A stretch of DNA of 64,000 bases from Pagrus major (Eukaryota; Chordata; Actinopteri; Spariformes; Sparidae): assembly GCF_040436345.1 (NCBI RefSeq), contig NC_133219.1, positions 21,479,458-21,543,457 of the forward strand, in the 5' to 3' direction. A program made the translations under genes and the position numbers. Below, in pieces: positions 26,401-37,900 of the stretch. Numbering within the stretch: position 1 is the first letter of the stretch; each line of letters begins with the position of its first letter. Below the pieces are notes generated by a model. The model had not been told where the DNA came from, made no database searches, and saw nothing but the letters and a program-made list of their open reading frames with translations.

Positions 26401-29196
26401 ATAGCTCTAATAAGATTTATTGTGTTAAACTCATAGACTTTTTCCCTGTTCTACAAACACTTGCGGAACAGTTTCAAGGTACATTTTCAAGCTTTTCCAG
26501 CACCTTACAGTGGTGATATATTATATATTTATATACAAAAATAATCTCCTCACTTCATCACAATAATGAGATATTATTGTGTAACCATTATTGTGAAGGG
26601 TGACAAATTAAAAGAAAATACAAAAAAGTTTCATGCGTCAAAATGTGTCCTAATCTGGCTGAGCCGATATAAAACAATGTATTATGAAGGTAAGTATTAA
26701 AGCAAGTTATTTTACTTTACAGACCTTGAAAACACCACATTATAATTCTAACATTTTCAAGGATTTCAAGCACTGTACGAACCTTTCTATCAAGCTGACA
26801 AATAATTGTTGTTTTCTAGGAATAATGAACACATGGTGTACATACACTCGTTTGAGATTATACTGCTCATTCTCCAGCTGCACTGTTAGGAGACTGTTCT
26901 CAATCTCATCCCCGTCTTTTCTCCAGAGCCCAGTTATGTTTGGTTGTTTGTCGCGATTACCGGCCCAGGTACACTCCAGTGTCAGATTGACTTGGTTCAC
27001 CACTTCAACTTTTTCAGTCTGACTTTCACCTGTGTGCAGAATCATAGAGGGGATTTTAAACACTCATAATGGCCTTAAAGAAGACAGGATATACCGACCA
27101 ATCGATGTGACATACAGTCCAATGGACTGATGTTTGAAAACAGTTACCTTTCAGAACAACACTCCTGACATCTGTTGGCAGGGGGCCGGAGGGAGCCAGT
27201 GGTGGAGGTGTTGGACCAGGTGTCTCTGACAAGAAAAGAAAATCATTATATTAATACACACAAGCCTGTATGTGTAATTTGGTGTAATCTGTAGAATATA
27301 GCCAGAATTCAAAGGTAGCTAGGAAAACATAGGCAGCAGCATATCATCAGAGTAACCGACAACTAGTGCTCTTTGCTAGCTTTTGCTATTCTGGCTGTAG
27401 CTAGCTCCCTTTAGCTAATTAGCTCAGTTAGCCAAGGAGCCAGTGGCCCTAGAGTTTGTCTGGACCAGGACCAGTCAACTTAATCTGACAGCCAAAGAGT
27501 GAACAAGGCTGGACACCAAACTGGGACTGAACACAGTCTCCAAGACTGACGGAGGTCAGTTTGGCAACCGGGGCTGCAGTATGGAGGTGATTTACAGCGG
27601 CTCTCACCACGACTATGACAGGGTTAGGGTTAATTCATACGCTGTACGGTTGGTAAGGAAAAAAGAGGCAAGAGCATTTAATTTCCTGACATTTTCTGAG
27701 TTTATTTTGTTCATTTATTACGCTAACAGCTAGCATATCTCTCCCAGCTGAAACTGACACAGCTACTGGACTATCGCCTGCTGTTGCGGTGGTATAAGGA
27801 GATAGGACGGGCTGGGGTTAGCTGGTTAGCATGATAACTTCAGTAGACATCTCCACAATACAATATGGACATCTTTGACATAACTTCAACACTGTTGTCT
27901 CTTCTCAATAACATTCTCGATTCTTGATAATGTAATAATAAACAGAAATTCTGGCCATATCTTACAAATTGCTCCTTTAATGATTAAAATGTAACACTAG
28001 CTGACAGCATGAGTGGTAAAAACAGACACATTATGAAAAAAAGCAAGCAAAAGTTTACTTGAGTGCTGGCAGGGATCATGGTTGTAGGGGTGTTGTGAGG
28101 TGGTTCTTAGGGCATTGCTAAATGATTGTTAGGGCGTACTGGGAAGTTTCTATGCTAATCCTGTGATCTTGATATGAACTGATAATATTCATGTAGCACT
28201 TTCCATGTAAAGAGATGACGCTTAGCATCATTGTTTAAATATTTACAAGCTAAAACCAACATAAAAATTCTAATAAATACACACTATATACACTGTATGT
28301 GTATCTCAGGAAGTTTTTGCACATTGCACATTTACATGAACATTGCACAGGTATATGTAGGCCGACACAGATCCATCTACTGTATATAGCATTTCTATTT
28401 TCTTTATCTTATTTATTTCAATATATTTTTATTTTCTTCTTCTTTTTTTTTTTTTTTCTTCATGCTGGTACTTTTTGTTATTGTTTCCAAACTGTTTGTT
28501 CCCTTGTGCTGCTGTAACAATTGAATTTCTTCTACAATTAAGGACAGAATCAAACATAGAAGAAAGATGAAGTAAGTCCAAAAAAGGCCTCCTTCTGTTC
28601 CAAAATTGCAGTGGTATTATTGTATAAAAAATACATCATTCATTTTCTGAAGCCTGTAGAAATGAACAATGAACCTGTCCTTTTTTAATACTCCATGAAA
28701 AGACAAAAAATATTCTTGAGATATTAAATAAAAAGAACCGTAATGCTTTAAACTGAATTATCAGTTTGTCTACATTAAAGTACCTGTGATGTCCCTGATC
28801 ACAGCAATATAAAAAACAGTTTTATCTTCCTCTTTTTCTTTTTCACAAGGGTTTTTATTTTTAAACCTTAAATAATTAACTGCTCTGACTTTCAGTGTCT
28901 GGATTTTCCATCCGGACAGGAACACTTTTGGGGGAGATTAAGAAGAAGACAAAATACGACAACAAACATCGACTAGCTGCAATTTTTTAACTAAAACGGT
29001 GAGGACATCCTGTGACACTTTTCTACTGCTCGTCACAAGGTTGCAGATCATTTAGTGGGAAAAAGAGAAGGTTTGAACACATACACACACACACACAGTC
29101 AAAATCAAACCCAAATGGTCATTTACTTGTATTGATGTGTCTGCAGAAGACGAGAAGCAGGATCTGAAAAAAGAGCTGCTTCCAGGAGGCTGTCAT
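23454..29196 (-). CDS. emb: emb (embigin), two-Ig-domain transmembrane glycoprotein
   Basis: Embigin belongs to the basigin/neuroplastin family and escorts monocarboxylate transporters such as MCT2 to the plasma membrane. Exons: 29196-29127, 27225-27148, 27029-26846, 26009-25927, 25758-25622, 24281-24120, 23698-23581, 23488-23454; 867 nt, 288 residues, all phases agree. Exon 1 encodes a signal peptide (MTASWKQLFFQILLLVFC). A Pro-rich linker follows, then Ig1 (Cys in LTLECTW and NYSCLFG) and Ig2 (VGDTAVILC, TWNWYR, YYCAAVY). The single membrane segment after EPLKPF has the buried Glu of this family (about residue 255), followed by YERSRSKK. LKPFxxIVxEVIxLVAxILL matches embigin better than basigin. 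Nearby mrps30 also fits embigin. The acceptor at 23699 has a weak pyrimidine tract but is fixed by frame. Confidence 0.9.
24057..24088. repeat. (ATGAAC)n microsatellite
   Basis: About four to five hexamer units in the emb intron next to the exon ending at 24120. Confidence 0.85.
24385..24649. mobile_element. TTAA-flanked miniature transposon in emb intron
   Basis: TTAA at 24381-24384 and 24650-24653. The ends are AAGACCCCA and TGGGACCT, imperfect inverted repeats. No coding capacity. Confidence 0.6.
24830..25075. repeat. Repeat copy B, in emb intron
   Basis: Second copy of the repeat at 22905-23095, lying between the exons for the two halves of Ig2. It contains a (GAGGT)n tract at about 24973-24990. 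Confidence 0.65.
26245..26690. mobile_element. Dispersed repeat, probable hAT-type fragment
   Basis: Left end GGGATGCACGATAT followed by CAGCCGATACCGATAACTGA; near the right end GAGCCGATATAAAAC. This resembles a common teleost miniature element. Borders approximate. Confidence 0.45.
27278..27976 (-). mobile_element. Miniature transposon in emb intron 1
   Basis: The right end, read on the minus strand, is AAGGAGCAATTTGTAAGATA then GGCCAGAATTTC, next to TTAA at 27977-27980. The left end carries a decayed inverted match (TAATTTGGTGTAATCTGTAG then AGCCAGAATTC). About 700 bp, rich in GCTAGC/AGCTAA motifs, noncoding. Confidence 0.6.
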
Positions 29197-30392
29197 GATT
29201 ATTATCCCTCTGTCCCCTCTGCAGGCACTCGTTCTCTACCCTCTCTCTGCCTGCTGCTGCAAAGTCTAACCAGCCCTCCTCCCCCTCGTCCTCCTCCTCC
29301 TCCACCCCCCTCGGCTGCACAAATGACGCAGCCATGATATCACCCTGCAGCCTGTGTGTGGCCGACTCCATCCATTATTCAACCAAACAGGGTTCATATC
29401 TCGGTGTTGTGCTGCAGTGTCCCGTCCTGCATTGGCAAGAAACAAATAATCCTGTGCTTTGAAGCAAAATGTTGATCTGTGTGTGTCCTTTGATTAAAAG
29501 GAGGACATTATTTCAGACCTGAGTGCTATGTTGGTGCTACTGTGGAGCTTTCTGCAAGGTGTCCCATCTCTGTTATGTGAGAGGACCTGACAGCTGAAGG
29601 TCACATGGCCTGCCTGCCCTCATGCAAATAACCGTGAGTGGAAACTACTAACATCATATTTTACTCAGTATATTTGTCAATTTCTAGTCAGTCATGTCTA
29701 ATTGGACATAATCTTAAACCAGATGTTGTGTTTTAAGTGGATTTCAGATAGCGTTCTAAAAGAGTAAATTTCACGTGAGCAGATTACAGCAAAAGTCATC
29801 CACATTTGCTTGAGTAACTCCGTTAAGTGTCCTTTTGCTTGAGTGGTAGCTTTGGAAACAACCCCCATGAACAATATTTAGAGTTAAACAACCTCATGTA
29901 TGGATGCACAGGCTAACAGGTGCAAAATGCTCCACTGATATTCACACGAGCACACACAGTTCTCACCATATCTCACACAATCCTTGGATCAATTCATCAA
30001 AAATAAGTAATCAGTTTCTTTTCTAGTGCTCATTATGTTTCTGTACCTCATTTGTTCTCCTTTCTTTCCACATTAGTACATTTTGTTATTGTCTTTAAAG
30101 TTATTTTCTTTTCATCTCTTTCCTCTAGCATTTCTTAATAAGTTGTTTCTTTCACATACAATCTTGATCTGATTAAAAAATAATAGGGTGTAAAAGCAAA
30201 AAAGGGCTCAAGAGTTTTCTCATCATACTGTATTCTGCAGTTGGCTGTCTCTGTCTCTGTCTCTGTGTGGGACATCCTGCCACAGGACTCCTGGTTTCTT
30301 ATGTAAGGAGATTAATTCTGCATGTGCCACATTGTCACATGTAAAGATGAGGAGAAAGTAGGACGTGGAGCAGCACAGTTAACATCCTTATA

Positions 30393-30682
30393 CAGGGTTC
30401 CCACACATGTTTCAAATCCAAGGACTTTTCAGGCCCATTTCCTCAAATTCAAGGACTGAGCGTGGCATAGTTTGAGACACGATTTACTGTTACAACAGAA
30501 TTTTTAGAATGAGAACCAGCAGGCTTTACAGAAGCTCAGAGACAACAACTTAAAAGAGAAAAAGAGAGAAGAAATTTAAGCACATTCAATGATCCATTTA
30601 CATTTTCAAAAACGTTCACACCCTTGATGTTTTCCCCTCAAGTTCACAGATTCAATAATTTCAAGGACCCGTGGGAACCCTG
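30393..30682. mobile_element. Miniature transposon with CAGGGTTCCCAC inverted ends
   Basis: Starts CAGGGTTCCCAC and ends GTGGGAACCCTG, a perfect 12-bp inverted repeat. CTTATA directly flanks both sides (30387-30392, 30683-30688). CAGGG termini suggest hAT, though that group normally makes 8-bp duplications. A decayed relative is at about 39128-39404. Confidence 0.8.
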
Positions 30683-31612
30683 CTTATAGTAACCTCATGT
30701 TACACTAACTGCAATGAATAAAAGTGGCAGTGGACCTCAAACCACAGAAATAATATCGATCAAGTGTGCAGCGGACTGTGCCGTTTCTGAGTCTGTGATT
30801 TGTCACCATCTTTCAAAAGTAGCAGCATGGACCTGTGGAGGTTAATAAAGCAAACACACACAGCAGGAGCGTCACTGACTGTGACAGTCATAGTGGAACT
30901 CTTTTGGAAAGTTCAACAGTTCACTGAGGAGTGAATGAACTAAGTCCTCTGCCAAACAAGGATATAAGACACGGTGATGACACGGGTTACTGCAGGCAGC
31001 AAGTCCAGAGCTGGTGGAAGTCATAATAGAGAGGTTGTCATCCTGAGGAGACAGAAGAATAATAGATCTGTGGACAATTTCTCAGTCGGCTGAGGTTTTT
31101 AATCTGATCAATTGTCTATCAAAGTATTTAACCATGACTTTCTCTCCTCTGGTTAACTGCATTTTAAAGTCTCTAACTGTACAGCAGAGGGAGCTCTTGC
31201 AAATGTAGACTACTTACATGAACAAATGTTTACAATGCTTTTCTTGTGCAGATTGCTTCCTACTTTTAAATCCTGATCCTCCTTTAATGTGTCCTTATTT
31301 GGCTCATATTTTTAAATTTAGCCAAACGAGCACAATCATGGCTTTTAAAAAAGTTTTTTAACCGTCCAGTTTCTTTGCTTTTTTGTTTGGCAAAAGTCAG
31401 AATTCTTAAAAAATTCTGCCTCTGCAAAACATGCTTACAGCAATTAGACCTTATGATGCAAACGTGGCAGTTTAATGAAATGCACTTTTTCATTCTTCAA
31501 AATATTTATTTAAAAAACTATAAAAATCAAGTAAAACAGTCAGTATACAACTCGTTGAGACACATAATGCTTTCTAAATGAAGAATATAATATTCTAAAA
31601 AAATCTTGTTAA

Positions 31613-31920
31613 AGGGGCACTATGTAGTTTTGGAGAAGAAATTCAAACTCAGAATTTTAATATTTACAATATTAATGAGGTAATAATACAAACTCAGAAA
31701 TATTTATTGTTCTCAGAGGAAAATAAGGTCCCCAGAACACTGTTTGAAGCTAGACAGGTGGCAGGGTCTGCCACATATAAACAAAGTATGAAATTGTGTT
31801 GTCCAGTTAATCAGTCATGAAACGAAGATAGTTTGTTTATTTAGATTGTTTAGGCATAAAAAAAATGTAGATCTTTCTCTTCTGATTAAAATTTCTTCCC
31901 CAAATCACAACATGTAACAG
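31613..31920 (+). mobile_element. TTAA-type miniature transposon fragment
   Basis: Begins AAGGGGCACTATGTAGTTTTG directly after TTAA (31609-31612). The body contains AAACTCAGAAATATTTATTG, also found inverted in the copy at 45410-45632. The right border is unclear. Confidence 0.55.
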
Positions 31921-31999
31921 AAAGAGCAGCAGTAGTTCAGACAACATTAGACATTGAATGCTTCTCTTCTGAGAGGTATTAATGACATCCAGCAGAGTT

Positions 32000-34900
32000 T
32001 TACTGCTGCTGAAGCTGCAGACTGTTGATGAACACAGTCTGTAGCTCGGTGATGTCCTCAGTGGCCTCTATCGGGATGCTGTGCCGGCCTGGTGAGCTTG
32101 AAAGCCCGCCGGCTGAATCGTACGCCGCTTCATACCGAGGCTGGCTGAGGTTGTCGTAGTAGGAATCCCCACAGCCTCCCACTGCACCCTGCAGACGCTC
32201 GTACACGTCTAGATAGTGGTGCTGTGGCGACAGGCGGCTGTAGTCCTGGGCTTGGTGTAGCCCGTGATGGAGGTGGAGGCGGTGTTCAGGCCCGGGGCTG
32301 TGACAGGGGCTGTGGGACGGGCTGTGGGGCATCAGACACGTCTGCAGGCAGCTGTTTCGCCTCATGGCCCGGTGGAGGTCCAGTCTGGCGATCAGTGGCT
32401 TGCCAATGTTGATGCTTTTGGACCAGTGGACGGGATCGTCGACCATGGCACTGAAGGTGCCCTGAAGACACACAGTGAAGACCAGCTCCTCCTGATGTAT
32501 GTGGGGTAAGAGAAGGAACAGTATTAAGAAACACAAAGGGATTCATTTTCATTTTTACTGCCTAGAATCACTGCTCCTGAGCTCGATTTAACCAAATACT
32601 TCCTTGAATGGCTACACAACTACAGAATAACAGATATTCTATGTTGAGTGAACACAAATGAAAGATGGAGAAGATATTTTTTTGCTCCTAACTTTTTTAA
32701 TTTCATATATAGTAGCCACGTGGCTCTAGTAATACCCCTTTCCCAAGTCATTTCGAGTTTGTTACCCTGAGCTTCTGCAGTGAGCTGACTCTGGTGTAAA
32801 GACAGTGCTGCGGCAGGCTGCTGGACAGGAAGTAGATCCCCGTCTCCTCTGGTGTCTCCCTGTTCATCTCTTTAGGATCAACATCAAGGTCCTGCAGTAA
32901 GGAAACGAGACATGTGGCCGTGTAAAGTATGTACAAACACATATACAAACACCCACTGTCAAAAGAGTTGCATATTTGTGGATATTACAATTCTTTGTTC
33001 TGATTCTGATTAAGTTATCCTCTTTCTCCACAAGGTTCTGAGAAATTCTCTGCTTTTTCTTAATAACCAGCGTTCATGACAATGTGCTGACCTGTGAGAA
33101 GTCGGTGACGTGAGCCTGGCAGAAGGACATGTCCTCGGGCTTCTTAACGATGTGCGTGTAAATGACAAGCACGTTGGAAAACTCTGCAGCGAAGCCCAAC
33201 TTGATCTGAGCCCCGCAGTCAAAGTTGAGACACATGCTCTCAGGAAGCTCTGCAATAACGCGCAGACAGACAGACAGACATTACAATTACCACACATTGC
33301 TGTATCTAAAAAACAGCTCATTGCTCCATTACTATGCCTGAAAGACTACCTTATATTCATTGATTTATCATGAGACACATCCACTTTGTGTGTGTTTATT
33401 TGTTTAATTTCAGTGTTTTGTCTTCGCCTGTGCATCCAGAAGCTTGTGACTGAATAAAAGATGATTAAAGGGATAAGAAAAACTTTTTTTCAATCTTTTC
33501 ATGTGAATTAATGGATATATTCACCTTTAAAGGTCTCTAAAAACTCTGGAAATTAAATAATGTTATGGAAAAATGTGACTTTGGTTGTACTTCATAACTC
33601 ATGTCAACACTGAGGCTGTAACCTGGGATAAGAGGATCACAAGAGGATGTTATTTCATTTATGGGGTCACAAGTCAAAAACACTGTGAACCACTGTGACA
33701 AGGAACAATCCTCTGTTAGTTTGGTTGTCTACCAGGTTGGAACAGCCACAACAAAACTACCACAAGTAATTTGCTTCCATTTTCCATGAGCAAATATTTA
33801 TTATCTAATGATAGAGGAAGAGGTGATAACTGAGTGTTTTCCGCTCCTCCAACCTGGTGCAAAGCTCCAACAACAGTGTGGTTGCCCTGGGAAGCCACCA
33901 TGTGTCTGAAGTGTATAATGCGAGTGAGTCAACATTCAGGCAAACAGGGACTTCCCAGTGCAGTAACAACAGGTGCAAACAAATATTTTAAAATGACATA
34001 GAGGGTTTTAAAATCACCGTGAGCCTTCGCCCACTGGCGGCTGTGAGCGTGAGCGAGATCAGCGCTGTCGCCGGGCAGAATAGGATCCGTCAGAGCTCTC
34101 CTCTCTGACAGACTGCTGCGGATCTCCAGAGCCTGCTTCCCCTTCGTAGCATCAAACTGACCCATGTCTGCACACAAGACATTATGAATTACACGGCAGC
34201 ACTTCAACAACAGCCAGTCTTGACTGTAACAACTCACAAATTATCCAAAACTCCATCACATGAGCTGCTCCGACCAAAAGCATTTGTAACGCTGTGAGGG
34301 GCAATTACCTTTAAGTACAACTGATTTACCAACCCTAATCTAATGTTAAAGACGTATCTTGTTCAAATCCTAAACGTTGTTTAATATTAAGTGCATCTTA
34401 AAGCAACCTCAAGTCATTTTCCTTCATTAATAGTGTATTGGAAATGAAACTTCATTACCCTACAAGCAGACGGATACAATTTTGTCATTAATAATGCAAG
34501 ACAAGCTACAGTTCATTAACTTTATTGCCTTTCTATTAAATTAAATTGAAACACATCATGTGGGAAACACAGCAACTGTAAGACAATCATATTTTGTAAT
34601 CAAACACTGCAAAATGGTCTTTTAATTCTTTAAGAGAATAATTCTTCTAATAATTCTTCATGGTAACCTAATAATCTTCTCAGCCACAAACTCATTTTAA
34701 AATGTAAGATGTAAAAAAAAAATCAAGACTACAATACTCTTACCAGACAATAAGACTATATAAGACTATAATTTTCATTATTCATTTCAGTGCATTTTGC
34801 AGAGCTTGTGTTTCTACTGCTCTCTCACCCTCTGCGACTTTGTCCAGCACCACGGTAATCTTCTCATCATCCAGCAGTCGCTTCTTCAAAAACTTGACAA

Positions 34901-37900
34901 ACACACCGTTGGTGAAGCCACTGGAGCTCAGCTCAAAGGCCTCGGCATCTTGGCACCTGAACAGCCAAACAAAGAATATAACACTTTATATATACAAGTG
35001 TATACGTTTAGTTTTGGATGATAGTTGATGGTGAAACTTACGTAGCATATCCAAAGACAATGTTGGCTGTGACCCTCAGGACGATGTTTGGAGTGCTGTC
35101 ATCATGGATATTCCTGGAAAATTAAAATATCTATGAGACATCATAAATCGTGAATCCCTGAAAGCTCTGTGCGGTCGAGAAAATAATTCCCCAAAGGTCC
35201 TGTTGTGATATTACACGCAACAATAATCTCTGGATATAAAATTAGATCCAAAGGATGCACTGGTAGCCTAATGCTTCGACAACATCCCTGGTTTGATTGC
35301 AGCTGCAGACCTTCAGTCAAAGGAGGTATTTAGATGCTTTAATTGAGTAAAAGTACTAATACCACACTGTTAAAATACTGTAAAAAATAAGTCCTGCATA
35401 GAGAAAGACTAAAGTACAAGTACTTGTTTGGACAGTACTTAGATACAATATTATTATATTATAAGTAATATTTTGGGGGTAGCGTGGATCTGAACGTTAC
35501 ACTCATGGTTGATTTCATGTATTTTAAACTGCTCTATATGAGAGTGAAAATTAGTTAAATCACAGTTAAATAACTAAAAGTTAAAGGAATGACCCGCTGA
35601 CTCAAGGATTCACCTCTTCCTGCACATGTCCAGCAGGAACACATTGAGGCCCGTCTCCTTCTCCTGCATCAGTTTAAGGATGCTCTGCACACACAGACAG
35701 TTGGCTGAGCGGTACGGATTTGGTGCGTCCACCGGCACCATGAAACTGTTGCCATAGTTCTCATATCCATGACCAGCGTAGTACAGCAGACCTGAAGAGG
35801 GACGTGTGTATTTAAATCGTTCCTTTATCTAACCTAAAATCATATGAGTCACGCTTTGGGATGTGAGTTTTTCTGGATTTATAACCATCCACAGCAGGTT
35901 TGTAAAATGTCAACATACCGTAGACTCCCTTGTGAAGCAGCAGCAGGAACTCATCGACAGCGTTTCTCATCTCGGACTCCGTGAGGTCCAGCAGCGAAAC
36001 CACCTGGAAGTTGAGCTGCCGCAGGAGGTTGGTGAGTTCGTACACGTCCACCATGGGAGCTTTGAGCTGCGGGTGGTTCTGGTACGACAGATTGCCGATC
36101 AGCAGGGCCACTTTGTCAGTCGCTGGGACGGGACACGGGAGAGGGAGTAAACCGAACTGTTAAACTCATATACAATAATATGCAGCAATGAAGCATACAG
36201 CATACAGTATGTTATACTTTAAATGTTGTAGCAAAGAGAGAACTAAACTTTACATTAATGCACAACTTTTGTGACTGATACACCAGTAATTCAGGTAGCG
36301 GTGCAACAAATCAGAAAAACAAAGGTGATGGCAGGACAAAAGTGTAGACAGGAAGGAAGTGGATCCTTTTGTGTTGAATACAAAACACTATGATATTAAT
36401 AGCTGTCTGATGTCATGTGATACATCAGCCCCACAACATAAAACAACCTTTGTGAAGCTGGGTACTTTTCCTTTTCTGATGACACAAGTGTTGGGTATAC
36501 TCGCTGCTATTTGTAGACGTTGTTTGGTGTATCTGGGCGGCATTATGCTGTAAAGTGTTATTCTGTCTACATGTGTACATGGCAACAAGCTTCACATCTT
36601 TATTTTGGGTGTTCCTGGTGAGAAGGGAACTCATGACAAAGATCCTAATAGTGTCTACATAAAGTAGAACTCTTGCATCAGTCATATTAATCACTAGAGT
36701 TAGTAGAAACGTACGGTCGAGAACATCATATTTTAATAATTTACTAAAACTTACCATAAAGTTGATCTGGAATACTGTTAAGGAAAAATTCACTGGAACC
36801 TAAACCTACAATGTCACAGCAAACACACAACAAATGATCATATAGCACGAGCTGTGTGAGGAAAATATGTGTTTGAATGGATGTGTATAAATTACTCTTA
36901 CCTCCTCCGATGGCGTAAACATCATCTAGGAAAAAACAAAAACACAAATGCTTCATGTAAGATGAACATTTTACATCAGTGTTAATATCCTATTCTTTTG
37001 ATTCTGGAAGAAATGATTAGTCAAAGAGAAGGTCAGTAATAGTGGAAGAGATGTCTGATTTTCATGCAATCGAATCAACTAATCATAATCAGATTATGAT
37101 AATGTGTGTTATTTTTCGTATTGTAACTGAATCCCATGAAAGCACCAACACCAACAATGTGTTAGTCTGTTCCTCAATACTTTCCAACCTCCAACACATT
37201 TACTTATAGCAGTGTTTGGGACTAATTCAAAATAAACTACAGTCGCTGTGTCGCTGCAATTGTAACAGTGGAACGTGTCACTCCTGGAGGCTCGATAATG
37301 TTTATTTTATAGTGAATAATGTCAACAGTTTGTGACATACGCTTACAGTATCTGGCTTTGATGCAGAGACGATACTACAGGATTAGTTCAGTAGGATCAG
37401 TTCATTGTAGTTGTGGTATTTTCATGGGATTTGTTGACAGACACATACAGAACACAGCCACCCTGTTAGGTATAATTGGTTGAGAGTAATGATGTTAGTT
37501 AAATCAGAATGAATGTGTTTGAACCTGGAGATCGAACCCTGTGCATTTTGTGCTGTTTAGTGTTAATGTGATGATAATACAGATCATGTCCCACATGCAC
37601 TTACAGGAAAAATCGTTATGATTAATATTTCCATGCACCTAATCGTAACCCTAATGCTATTATGTACACCGTGCACCGGTCCTCTTAACTCTACCTTCAG
37701 AGCACTCCATTGCTCCTGAAATCTGGACAGATATCCTCGGTGCTTTCAGTCAAGAACAGAGCACATAGTCACTCAGACGTAATGACAAGAGAGCTGGTTT
37801 TACTGGGCTGTAATAACAGCGTCACAAATAATGCACTGAAGTGTGACGTACCGATCACAACGTCAACTTCACTGGTCCACAGTCGCTCACTGCTGCTGCT

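Larger units (their letters stand above)
29197..31999. other. Intergenic region between emb and malt1
   Basis: Contains the emb promoter side, with a C-rich tract at about 29275-29310, a GTCTCT microsatellite near 30248-30268, a miniature transposon at 30393-30682 and a TTAA-type fragment at 31613-31920. The malt1 3' UTR lies at the right. No coding exon recognised. Confidence 0.65.

Noticed and set aside
29123-29371. 82-codon minus-strand frame rich in Glu (VEEEEDEGEEGW)
   Set aside because: It overlaps the true emb signal exon in another frame and only reflects a C-rich tract.
29528-29584. Plus-strand ATG followed by a hydrophobic signal-like stretch (MLVLLWSFLQGVPSLLCER)
   Set aside because: No downstream exon continues it on the plus strand, and emb has its own signal exon on the minus strand at 29196-29127 in perfect phase.
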